43,545 nucleotides of DNA from Pseudomonadota bacterium (GTDB lineage Bacteria; Pseudomonadota; Gammaproteobacteria; Burkholderiales; Burkholderiaceae_D): assembly GCA_023422955.1 (NCBI GenBank), contig JAFAGG010000086.1, positions 1 through 43,545 of the forward strand, in the 5' to 3' direction. The notes under the pieces are model-generated. The model made no database searches and was not told the origin of the DNA. It saw only the letters and a program-made list of their open reading frames with translations. The position numbers were made by a program, and so were the translations under genes. This document shows positions 1 to 7,596 of the stretch, piece by piece; within the stretch, counting starts at the first letter, position 1; every line of letters starts with the position of its first letter.

Positions 1-39
1 GACGCCTGTCGTGCGGGTTATGAAGTGCTGGATATGGGA

Positions 40-252
40 CTAGATGCGTCGATAGACACTCTCGCCCACCCTGAATGTTCCCTCTTCTCCGGGCTCGGCT
101 ACAGCATCGGTATGTTTTACCCGATAACCTGCAAAGTCGCGGGGCAAATGAGTATTGCCGAAGTCCAGGTAACTGATTCCAGGTACTACGTTTTGCAGGA
201 TGAATTCATGTCCGGCACTGTTTTTGATCCGGAATTCCTCTTGGATTCTCAT
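40..252 (-). CDS. Small hypothetical protein, 70 aa
   Basis: This is a 70-residue reading frame that I do not recognise. The start is set by a strong ribosome binding site: AGGAGG lies four bases before the ATG at 252, whereas the longer in-frame start further upstream has no such site. The product begins MRIQEEFRIKNSAG, is mixed in composition with many charged residues, and has no membrane segment, signal peptide or cysteine. The pattern of short beta-like stretches ending in glycine suggests a small soluble beta-rich domain, which is only an impression. It stands alone in the window; anything downstream lies beyond the left edge. A direct repeat (AAGGTGCAT at 318-326, AAGGTGTAT at 334-342) and a 27-bp palindrome lie upstream. 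Confidence 0.7.
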   Translation of the reverse strand: MRIQEEFRIKNSAGHEFILQNVVPGISYLDFGNTHLPRDFAGYRVKHTDAVAEPGEEGTFRVGESVYRRI

Positions 253-390
253 ACGACCTCCTTCTGTATTAAACAAGGTTCTCACTGCTGTCATTCACCC
301 GTTCAATGAGTCCTTTTAAGGTGCATCTCATCTAAAGGTGTATTCATTATGCATGTTTTGGTGCGTCGTTAAAAATGAAATCTATCGCTG

Positions 391-417
391 ATTGAATTCA
401 AAATTTTTGAATTCAAT
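391..417. repeat. Perfect 27-bp palindrome
   Basis: Two perfect 13-bp arms, ATTGAATTCAAAA and its complement, flank a single central T. Each arm contains GAATTC. The element lies in non-coding DNA about 140 bp upstream of the small minus-strand gene and more than 800 bp before gdhA. A symmetrical AT-rich site of this size is typical of a dimeric regulator operator. It has no GC-rich stem and no following T-run suited to a terminator. Confidence 0.75.
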
Positions 418-730
418 GCTTGCAAAAATCTCTTATTTTTTCAAGCAAGACCTTGCAGCGAAGCGCAGGGAAATGCGGCAGCCAAATGCTTTTATTTGCC
501 GGGCGGCGCGATAGACGGCAAGATGCAGGCAGCAGATATTCAAGGACGCTTATTCCAGGTACTTCCTATTTGACGCGCGTCAATGGATCGCATAAACTGC
601 CGCCCATGCCAAAGTTCGCCCATCTTCTTGCCGCGCGAAATGCCGCACTGTTCCTGCAGGGCGGTGTACTTTCGCATGTGCTCAAGTTACCGGGTACGGA
701 AGCCATCCTTAAACCGCCAGCAGACTCTTA

Positions 731-779
731 AGCCCGGCGATACTCCCCCTCTCTTAGTGCACCTCTCTATCGCCGGGCT
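731..779. repeat. Inverted repeat, 12-bp arms
   Basis: AGCCCGGCGATA at 731-742 is exactly complementary to TATCGCCGGGCT at 768-779, with a 25-base pyrimidine-rich loop that contains GTGCAC. There is no T-run after either arm. It could be the hairpin of an untranslated RNA or the relic of a mobile element end; nothing in the sequence decides between these. Confidence 0.5.
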
Positions 780-1250
780 CCCACCCAGGCGCGATAGCTG
801 CCGCCCTTCGTTCAAGGAATGCCGGATGCGCTAAAAGAGTCAGGAATTGGCTGGTGCGATCTGCTGTCAACAGGGTCTTTCGGGCTTTGGGTTGGCAATT
901 CTATATGGGGGGAAGAACATCAGCCTGCAGATGGGCCTGGCACCATCGTGGTTGCAGCGAGAGCGCGTTTCAACATGTCGGTCGCGAAAAGTCGGCGAGT
1001 CCCTCGGACAGCCTTGAATCGTGCAGTGATGTCGCCTCCTCCCGATCATGCCTGAGCGAGCACCGTAAATGCCTGGAAGGACTTTCGGCAGCTTGTCGAA
1101 ACGCTAGTCGAGCGGCGCAAGGATTGCGCAGGAAGGGACAGCGAGTGCTCAGCCGGACCTTGATCTGCGGGCGGAAAACACGAAATGAAATTCAGATTGC
1201 GATAGCGACAACAAAAATTCTTTACATATTAACCAAACTAAAAATACATC

Positions 1251-2594
1251 ATGAAATACACATCCGCACACAACTTTCTCCAGCACGTCGAGGAACGCAA
1301 TCCTGGCCAGCCCGAATTCCTCCAGGCTGTTACCGAAGTGATCGAAAGCCTCTGGCCGTTCATCGCCGCCAATCCGAAGTATGCCGAGCAGGGATTGCTG
1401 GATCGCCTGATCGAGCCTGAGCGTGCGCTGATGTTCCGCGTATCCTGGACCGACGACAAGGGCGAGGTCCATGTCAACCGCGGTTACCGCATTCAGCACA
1501 GCATGGCGATCGGCCCTTATAAAGGCGGCATCCGCTTCCATCCCTCGGTCAACCTTTCGGTGCTGAAATTCCTGGCTTTCGAGCAGACCCTGAAAAATGC
1601 GCTCACCACGCTGCCCATGGGCGGCGGCAAGGGCGGCGCCGATTTCGATCCCAAAGGCAAGAGCCCGTCCGAAGTGATGCGCTTCTGCCAGGCCTTCGTC
1701 ACTGAACTGCATCGCCATATCGGCGCCGATACCGACGTTCCTGCCGGCGACATCGGCGTGGGCGGACGCGAAGTCGGCTTCATGGCCGGCATGGTGAAAA
1801 AGCTGACCAATCGCGCCGACTGCGTATTCACCGGCAAAGGCTTGAGCTTCGGTGGCTCGATCATGCGCCCTGAAGCCACCGGCTACGGCACCGTCTATTT
1901 TGCCGAAGAGATGCTGAAAACCCAGGGCCGCTCGTTCGAAGGCCTGCGCGTGAGCGTTTCCGGTTCCGGCAACGTCGCCCAGTATGCGATAGAGAAAGTC
2001 ATGTCGCTGGGCGCCAAGGTGGTCACCGTTTCCGATTCCAGCGGCACCGCCATCGACGAAGAAGGCTTCACGCCTGAAAAACTCGCCATCCTGATGCAGG
2101 TGAAGAATCAGGAATACGGCCGCGTCAGCGATTATGCCGAGCGCGTGGGCTGCCGCTTCGAAGCCGGCGCACGTCCGTGGAATGTGAAGGTGGATGTCGC
2201 CCTGCCCTGCGCCACGCAAAATGAACTGAGCCTGGAAGATGCCAAGGTCCTGATCGCCAACGGCGTGATCTGCGTGGCGGAAGGCGCCAACATGCCGACC
2301 ACCATGGACGCCGTGAAAGCCTTTGAAGCCGCGCGCATCCTGTATGCACCGGGCAAGGCCAGCAACGCCGGCGGCGTGGCCACCTCGGGCCTGGAAATGA
2401 CCCAGAACTCCATGCGCATGCCGTGGACCCGCGACGAAGTGGATCAGCGCCTGCTGAAGATCATGCAATGCATCCACGCGACCTGCGTGCAATATGGCAA
2501 GCGTGAAGACCGCAGCGTCAGCTATGTGAACGGCGCCAATGTCGCCGGCTTCGTGAAGGTGGCCGATGCCATGCTGGCACAAGGCATCATCTAA
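1251..2594 (+). CDS. gdhA: NADP-specific glutamate dehydrogenase
   Basis: The 447-residue product is a class I hexameric glutamate dehydrogenase that reductively aminates 2-oxoglutarate to glutamate with ammonium and NADPH in the cytoplasm. The N-terminal substrate domain carries GPYKGG (about residue 88) and the PMGGGKGG catalytic-lysine motif (Lys127). The C-terminal Rossmann domain begins at SGSGNVAQ (about residue 237). Length and motif order match the E. coli enzyme. The ATG at 1251 has no clear ribosome binding site; the preceding bases are AT-rich, and family N-terminal length supports this start. It is monocistronic, followed by a likely terminator and then a separate regulator gene. 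Confidence 0.96.
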   Translation: MKYTSAHNFLQHVEERNPGQPEFLQAVTEVIESLWPFIAANPKYAEQGLLDRLIEPERALMFRVSWTDDKGEVHVNRGYRIQHSMAIGPYKGGIRFHPSVNLSVLKFLAFEQTLKNALTTLPMGGGKGGADFDPKGKSPSEVMRFCQAFVTELHRHIGADTDVPAGDIGVGGREVGFMAGMVKKLTNRADCVFTGKGLSFGGSIMRPEATGYGTVYFAEEMLKTQGRSFEGLRVSVSGSGNVAQYAIEKVMSLGAKVVTVSDSSGTAIDEEGFTPEKLAILMQVKNQEYGRVSDYAERVGCRFEAGARPWNVKVDVALPCATQNELSLEDAKVLIANGVICVAEGANMPTTMDAVKAFEAARILYAPGKASNAGGVATSGLEMTQNSMRMPWTRDEVDQRLLKIMQCIHATCVQYGKREDRSVSYVNGANVAGFVKVADAMLAQGII

Positions 2595-2607
2595 GCTGGC
2601 CAAGGCG

Positions 2608-2627
2608 GGGAGCATGCTCCCTGTTTT
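2608..2627 (+). terminator. Probable terminator of gdhA
   Basis: GGGAG, a CATG loop and CTCCC are followed by TGTTTT, beginning 14 bases after the gdhA stop codon. The stem is short, so termination may be inefficient. Confidence 0.5.
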
Positions 2628-2823
2628 CACGTAGTCACAGGCTCAATGGTCTGCCAGATCCGCCGCCTTGCCTCACCCTGTTGCGCCCTGCACTTCTATC
2701 GGCTTTCGATGTCAGCAAGACTGACAAGCGATGATAGAATCAGGGCGCAATTTTATTTACATTGTTTAAATTTCAATTCCTAAGCTTAGGCTATTTTTTA
2801 AGCAGGCCGGAGAGCGAATATCC

Positions 2824-3555
2824 ATGCAGCGTGAAGCGCAATCGACAAATGAGGTAAGCAGAAAATGCGCTGCGGGAGAATCGCAGGCGCAGTATGCTCA
2901 CCGGCTTATCGAGGAAATGATCGTTACCCTTGCGCTTCCGCCGGGCAGTCGCATTTCCGAGCAGGCGCTCAGCGCGCAACTGGGCATAGGCCGCACACCG
3001 GTGCGGGAAGCCTTGCAGCGCCTGGCCTACGAGCGCACCATCAAGATCCTGCCGCGCTCAGGCGTCATCGTGTCCGATATCGACCTGGCAGCGCATTTCA
3101 AGCTGATAGAACTGCGACGCGAAGTGGAACGCATACTGGTGATGCGTGCTGCACGATTCGCCGAGCCCATCGATTGCCGCACCTTCCTGGGCTTGGCGGA
3201 ACGCTTCGAGACCGCCGCCGCAAACAACGATGCCAGCATCTTCATCAGCGCCGATGCGGAGTTGAACGCCTTGCTGGCTTCCGTTGCCGACAACTGTTAT
3301 GCCGCCGCCGCCATGGCACCTTTGCAGGCGCAGACCCGGCGCATCTGGTATCTCAATTACCAGGCTTTCGGCGATGTATCCACGGTATCGCGCCTGCACG
3401 CCGAGATTGCGCGCGCAGTGGCGAAGAAGAAGGAGAAAGAGGCAAGCGACGCGATGGATGCACTGATCGATTACGTGGAAAATTACACCTATCGCACGAT
3501 AGATCTGCTGAAGAAAAAATCCCCCGCTGTACAAGTCGTCAGCGAGGGAAAGTAG
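2824..3555 (+). CDS. GntR-family regulator, FCD (FadR-like) type
   Basis: The 243-residue protein has an N-terminal winged helix (about 20-85) with the GntR recognition-helix signature GIGRTPVREALQRL (54-67), then an all-helical effector domain of the FCD type (about 90-225). FCD proteins sense organic acids or acyl compounds and bind short palindromes as dimers. The usual FCD metal ligands look only partly kept: an Asp-containing segment near 144 lacks the expected following His, while His192 is present. It is convergent with the permease and gamma-glutamyltransferase operon, which makes that operon its likeliest target; a dyad at 7146-7165 is a candidate site. CCTAAGCTTAGG at 2779-2790, 34 bp before the start, could be an autoregulatory site. 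Confidence 0.9.
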   Translation: MQREAQSTNEVSRKCAAGESQAQYAHRLIEEMIVTLALPPGSRISEQALSAQLGIGRTPVREALQRLAYERTIKILPRSGVIVSDIDLAAHFKLIELRREVERILVMRAARFAEPIDCRTFLGLAERFETAAANNDASIFISADAELNALLASVADNCYAAAAMAPLQAQTRRIWYLNYQAFGDVSTVSRLHAEIARAVAKKKEKEASDAMDALIDYVENYTYRTIDLLKKKSPAVQVVSEGK

Positions 3556-3596
3556 GCTTCATCAGTTTGCCGGACAAGGCCTTGCAGCGCCCTTCC

Positions 3597-3643
3597 TTTT
3601 CAAGCGGCCCTTCTCTTTTCGGAGATGGCGGGCCGCTTTAAAA
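3597..3643. terminator. Hairpin between convergent genes
   Basis: AAGCGGCCC (3602-3610) pairs perfectly with GGGCCGCTT (3630-3638), and TTTT/AAAA extends the stem beyond one mismatch. It sits between the convergent GntR gene and the 58-residue gene, so a shared terminator is plausible, but the T-run is short on both strands. Confidence 0.45.
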
Positions 3644-3651
3644 GAAGTGAC

Positions 3652-3828
3652 TTACTTGCCGCGTTTGAGCAATTGCATCGCCGGACTGATGATCATGCCC
3701 ACGGTGAAGAAGCAAAATCCTACCGTCACCATGCCGCCTGAATCATTCTGCAAACCCAGGTAGATAAAAGGTACGGCGATCAGGGCGGCCAGGCCGGCGA
3801 TGATCAACCAGATAGTTTCGCGTGACAT
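3652..3828 (-). CDS. Small two-helix membrane protein, 58 aa, downstream of permease
   Basis: This short frame begins MSRETIWLIIAG and ends MQLLKRGK. It has two hydrophobic segments, about residues 5-24 and 32-48, joined by a short polar loop (LQNDSGG), so it should be an integral inner-membrane protein with a basic C-terminus. AGGAGAGG lies three bases before the ATG at 3828, and this site overlaps the stop codon of the permease gene. The start is 10 bases after that stop, so the two genes should be co-transcribed and probably translationally coupled. I recognise no family. A role as a small accessory subunit or stabiliser of the permease is an inference from position only. Confidence 0.72.
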   Translation of the reverse strand: MSRETIWLIIAGLAALIAVPFIYLGLQNDSGGMVTVGFCFFTVGMIISPAMQLLKRGK

Positions 3829-3838
3829 ATTCCTCTCC

Positions 3839-5479
3839 TTAAGCGATTAGCAGTACAACGATGCCGATGATCAGCGTCACCATGATAAAGAGCGGAATGG
3901 TGACCTTCAGCACTTCCCCTTCACGCCCCAGAATGCCCGCCGTGGTGGTGCCTAGCAGCACATTGCCGGGAGCGATCATGTTCCCCGCTGCCGCACCTGC
4001 CGTCTGAGCGCCCAGAATGGCGGCGCTCATCAGACCGGTGGCTTCCGCAGTAGACAGCTGGAAGGTGCCGAATAGCAGGTTCGAGGCTAGATTCGACGTG
4101 GTCATGAATGATCCCAGTCCTCCTACCAGCGGCGCCAGGAAGCCGTAACCCTCGCCCGTTGCACCGGCCACGCCCTCAGCCAGCACTTGGACCGCGCCAG
4201 ACCCCGCCATGATGTTGGACATGGCGATCAGGGAAATGACGGCAATGGTGGAGGGAATCGACTTGTCGATAGTGTTGAACAATATCCGTCCAACAGCGCC
4301 TTCACCCATGCGTCCCATCCTGGCGAAGGCAAAATAACCAACCAGTGCTGCCAGTAACAGGAAAGTGCCGGCGTTCGTGAACGGCGCGAACAATAGCGTG
4401 GCGGCAGCGCGTTCGAATCCCAGGCCGGTCACGGTGCCTGGGAAGCTGAGGCCAAACGAGATCGTCGACAAGGCCTCCTTCACCGGGGCAATCAGCAGTA
4501 CGCCAAAGGTAATCGCCAGCAGCGCATAGTAAGGAATGAATGCCTGGTTGAGCGACATGTCTGCTGTGCGCTTGCCAGTGTTGCCAGCAACCGGCGTTGC
4601 GGCGGCTGGTGTTGCTGCTTGCGCGGCTTCCTGCGGATGACGTATCGCATCCTCAAAAATGATACTGTCCGCCGGCTTGGCATGGCGATACATCGGCAGT
4701 CGTGTGAGGACGAACAGCGAGAGGAAGGCAACGGTGGAGGCAATGAAACCATTCAGCGTATCGTTCCACTGCGACAGAACCAGTGTCAGACCGCCCTGCA
4801 ACAGCGACATGATGAGGACGACAGGCAGTCCTTCGCGTATGCCTTTCCATTTGCCATACAGCCAGCACACCAGGAAGCCGCCCAGCAGGTTCAGCACCCA
4901 GATGAATATCGCTGCATAAAACGCCGTCTCCAGTGCCAGCGCTGCATCCATGCCGGTAACCTGCTTGAGACCCAGCCAGGCCACAGCCAGCGTGCCGAAG
5001 GTATTGTTCCAGGCATGCCCGATCAGCGGAATGATCACCGCATACAGAGGCCGCACGCCTATACCCACCAGCAGCGGCGCGCACACGGCGATCGGAACGC
5101 CGAAACCGGTTACGCCCTGCAGGAAGGAGGCAAATGCCCAGCCGAAGGCCAGCACCTGCAGCAGCGGATCAGGCAGGATGCGCGTGATGCCCTGACGCAG
5201 CGGCTCAAATGCTCCGCCCTCGTGCGTGACTTCATAAATCAGGATCGATGCCCAGACGACATAAAGTACCGTTACTGCATTCCAGGTACCTTTGACGCTT
5301 TCATAGCCGATGACATCGGTGGGTGTATCGAAAAAAAACCAGGCCACTGCAACGGCAGCGATCCAGGATACCGGCCCGGCTTCCGCCGCTCCCCATTTCC
5401 TGCCCAGCATCAGTATCAGCAGGAACAACAAGGGAGAAAAAGCGATCAGCCAGTTGGTTGCAGTAACGGTCATATTCAT
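3839..5479 (-). CDS. lldP: L-lactate permease family transporter
   Basis: The 546-residue product is a polytopic inner-membrane protein of the LctP family, which imports L-lactate, D-lactate or glycolate with protons. It is hydrophobic throughout, with roughly 12-14 helices and family segments such as FLQGVTGFGVPIAV and PLVGGLGSFMTTSN; length matches E. coli LldP (551). The start ATG at 5479 (MNMTVTATNW) follows GGAGATTCC; the longer upstream frame has no site. It lies 34 bases after the gamma-glutamyltransferase stop, and its own stop overlaps the ribosome binding site of the 58-residue gene, forming a three-gene operon. The true substrate cannot be read from the sequence; no lactate dehydrogenase gene is adjacent, so another 2-hydroxy or short-chain acid is possible. 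Confidence 0.88.
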   Translation of the reverse strand: MNMTVTATNWLIAFSPLLFLLILMLGRKWGAAEAGPVSWIAAVAVAWFFFDTPTDVIGYESVKGTWNAVTVLYVVWASILIYEVTHEGGAFEPLRQGITRILPDPLLQVLAFGWAFASFLQGVTGFGVPIAVCAPLLVGIGVRPLYAVIIPLIGHAWNNTFGTLAVAWLGLKQVTGMDAALALETAFYAAIFIWVLNLLGGFLVCWLYGKWKGIREGLPVVLIMSLLQGGLTLVLSQWNDTLNGFIASTVAFLSLFVLTRLPMYRHAKPADSIIFEDAIRHPQEAAQAATPAAATPVAGNTGKRTADMSLNQAFIPYYALLAITFGVLLIAPVKEALSTISFGLSFPGTVTGLGFERAAATLLFAPFTNAGTFLLLAALVGYFAFARMGRMGEGAVGRILFNTIDKSIPSTIAVISLIAMSNIMAGSGAVQVLAEGVAGATGEGYGFLAPLVGGLGSFMTTSNLASNLLFGTFQLSTAEATGLMSAAILGAQTAGAAAGNMIAPGNVLLGTTTAGILGREGEVLKVTIPLFIMVTLIIGIVVLLIA

Positions 5480-5513
5480 GGGAATCTCCAATAATGTAGT
5501 GGGATAGGCTCGA

Positions 5514-7112
5514 TTACCAGCCCACTGCAATCCCTTCACCGCGCGGATCGGCGGCGCCTGACATCACGCCGGTGCGCTGATCGATCGTGATCGCGGCGGC
5601 GTGCCCCATGAAATCACTCCATGCTTCCGTGATCTCTACCTGGTGGCCGCGCGCGCGCAGCCAGGCAAATACCTCTTCGGAGAAGCGGTTTTCCACGCGC
5701 AGCGCCTGCGTGGCATCGCCCCAGGTCCGGCCATACAACCAGCGCGGATTGTCGACCACGGTCTGCACATCATGATTGAAGTCCACATAACGGGTCACAA
5801 TGGCATTGCTGGTCTGCGGCTGCCCTTCCCCGCCCATGGTGCCGTACACCAGTTCCAGCTTGCCATCCTTCATCAGCATGCCCGGCATCAGCGTATGGAA
5901 GCAGCGCTTGTTCGGCTCCAGGCTGTTCACATGATTTTGGTCCAGCGAGAAGAACGAGCCGCGGTTGGTCAGCAGCATGCCGGTCTTGCCGGCGACGAAG
6001 CCGGAGCCGAATTCGTGATAAAGGCTCTGGATGATGGAGGCCGCGTTGCCATGACGATCCACCACCACGGTGCAGGTGGTGTCCTGACCCATGGGTTCGG
6101 GATTGTTGCTGAGCGTATGTTCGAAGCTGATCTGCTTGGCGAGTTCGGCCGAATATTCCTTGGACAGCAGGCGCTCCAGCGGAATATCGCTGAAGCTCGG
6201 GTCGGTCAGATAGCGATCGCGGTCACGGAATGCCAGCTTGGTCGCTTCCACCAGCAAGTGAATATAGGCCGCGCGATTCTCTTTCAGCGCCGCGACGTCG
6301 AAGTTTTCCAGGATGTTCAGCACCATCAGGTGAGCAAAGCCCTGGCTATTGGGCGGATGCTGATAGCAGGTGTAACCGCGATAGGTGGTGGAAATCGCTT
6401 CGCTCCAGTCACTGTGGTGACTGCTGATATCTTCCGGTTTCCAGTCGCCGCCCGCTGCGGCCAGCGACGCCACGATTTCATCCCTGACCGCACCCTCGTA
6501 GAATCCGGCGCGTCCCTGGCTTGCAATCGCTTCCATGGTATCGGCCATGCCGGGGAAACGCATGATTTCACCCATCTCGGGCACGCGACCGCCGGGCATG
6601 AAAGCCTGACGGCTTGCTTCGTAACGTCCCAGGATTTGAGCGGTTTGGCGGGTGAAATGGACCTGCCCGGCGGACACCGGGTAACCATCCCGCGCATACT
6701 TGATGGCTTGCTCCAGGCACTGGCGCATGGAGAGTTTCCCGAATTTCTCATGGGCCTTGCACCACGCATCCACCGTGCCCGGCACCGTGATCGCTGCATG
6801 CGGGCCGCGCTGCGGAATCGCGTCCAGACCCAGCTCGCTATAACGCTCGCGCGTTGCGCCGGATACCGCACGACCGGAACCATTCAAGGCATGCATTTTG
6901 TTCTGCTCGGCATCGTAGATAAGCCAGAAAGAATCGCCTCCCATGCCGCTCATGTGCGGATAGACGATGCCCAGCGTTGCATTGACGGCAATCGCCGCAT
7001 CAACTGCGCTTCCGCCTTCCTGAAGCACTTTCAAACCTGCGAGCGAAGCGAAATAATGAGGAGATGCCACCATTCCTTCGGTTGCCATGGCGACCGGGCG
7101 CGTTGTTTTCAT
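5514..7112 (-). CDS. Gamma-glutamyltransferase family protein, no signal peptide
   Basis: The 532-residue protein belongs to the gamma-glutamyltranspeptidase family of N-terminal nucleophile hydrolases, which cleave gamma-glutamyl amides such as glutathione and mature by self-cleavage before a threonine. The expected nucleophile is Thr345 in GQDTTCTVVVD. Other family features are the N-terminal GGSAVDAAIA and MGGDSFW segments and the late GTMGGEGQPQ block. Unlike classical periplasmic Ggt it starts directly with MKTTRPVAMATEGMVAS and has no signal peptide, resembling the cytoplasmic YwrD-like branch. It is the first gene of an operon with the permease. AAAGG lies nine bases before the ATG. 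The substrate may be a gamma-glutamyl compound other than glutathione. Confidence 0.88.
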   Translation of the reverse strand: MKTTRPVAMATEGMVASPHYFASLAGLKVLQEGGSAVDAAIAVNATLGIVYPHMSGMGGDSFWLIYDAEQNKMHALNGSGRAVSGATRERYSELGLDAIPQRGPHAAITVPGTVDAWCKAHEKFGKLSMRQCLEQAIKYARDGYPVSAGQVHFTRQTAQILGRYEASRQAFMPGGRVPEMGEIMRFPGMADTMEAIASQGRAGFYEGAVRDEIVASLAAAGGDWKPEDISSHHSDWSEAISTTYRGYTCYQHPPNSQGFAHLMVLNILENFDVAALKENRAAYIHLLVEATKLAFRDRDRYLTDPSFSDIPLERLLSKEYSAELAKQISFEHTLSNNPEPMGQDTTCTVVVDRHGNAASIIQSLYHEFGSGFVAGKTGMLLTNRGSFFSLDQNHVNSLEPNKRCFHTLMPGMLMKDGKLELVYGTMGGEGQPQTSNAIVTRYVDFNHDVQTVVDNPRWLYGRTWGDATQALRVENRFSEEVFAWLRARGHQVEITEAWSDFMGHAAAITIDQRTGVMSGAADPRGEGIAVGW

Positions 7113-7596
7113 GCTATGCCTTTCATTTATAAAAACATCACATTGATAAGTGATATATCAGTTATAAGCTACGTATGGCAGTTTATGCTGATCAATATAA
7201 AAGTCAAGATGGTTTGCCTCCCTTTTAGTTTTAATTTGGCAATAAGAGCGATAGCAAAATCAAATGAGAAAGAAACTGGGTAATACCGCCTCCTGCTATT
7301 CATCGATACTGGAAATACTGTTTATGGAGCACGCTATTGGAGAGCGGAGGAAAGCGGACTGAAGCAAGGAAAGTACCTTGGCACCCGTTATCAAGATTTC
7401 GGGATGGGAAGCGCTGCATCAGACGAGAGAGTGCAAACAACTTTAGCAAAGCGCGGTCTACTCTCTTGCCTGCAAAACGATTCACCATTGAGGCCATCCG
7501 AGAAAACCCGTATGGCCGGACATCACTCCCGCTGACCATCTTCCTGTTCTTAACCTGTAGCGGTTTTTACTGCTGCCCCAGAGCGAAGCAATTTCC
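7113..7596. other. Intergenic region between ggt-like gene and pncB
   Basis: The left third carries the promoter region and a dyad for the minus-strand ggt-like operon. The rest (about 7230-7596) leads into pncB. A plus-strand frame from 7337 to 7600 has no ribosome binding site and no recognisable features, so I treat it as non-coding. No terminator or RNA gene is visible. Confidence 0.5.
7146..7207 (-). promoter_or_regulatory. Candidate promoter and operator of the ggt-like/permease operon
   Basis: On the minus strand, TTGACT (7202-7207) and TAAACT (7180-7185) are separated by 16 bases and could be -35 and -10 boxes. Just downstream is a dyad at 7146-7165, ATAAG-TGATATATCA-GTTAT, in which nine of ten pairs match. 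It lies 34-53 bases before the ATG, where a bound repressor would block transcription. The core TGATATATCA resembles the short AT-rich palindromes used by GntR/FCD proteins, so the regulator at 2824-3555 is the natural candidate; this is an inference. Confidence 0.45.

Larger units (their letters stand above)
253..1250. other. Gene-free stretch of about 1 kb
   Basis: No convincing gene is visible between the small gene ending the left edge and gdhA. The overlapping frames here are rich in Arg, Ser and Cys, lack ribosome binding sites and look like non-coding translation. The stretch holds a perfect AT-rich palindrome (391-417), a 12-bp-arm inverted repeat (731-742 with 768-779) and, just before gdhA, an AT-rich run that probably carries its promoter. 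A frame on the minus strand around 900-1040 could be a remnant of an old gene, but I cannot name it. Confidence 0.5.

Noticed and set aside
1149..2630. A 493-codon minus-strand open frame opposite gdhA
   Set aside because: It is the reverse shadow of a well-conserved gene; its translation is His/Ala/Gly-rich without family features.
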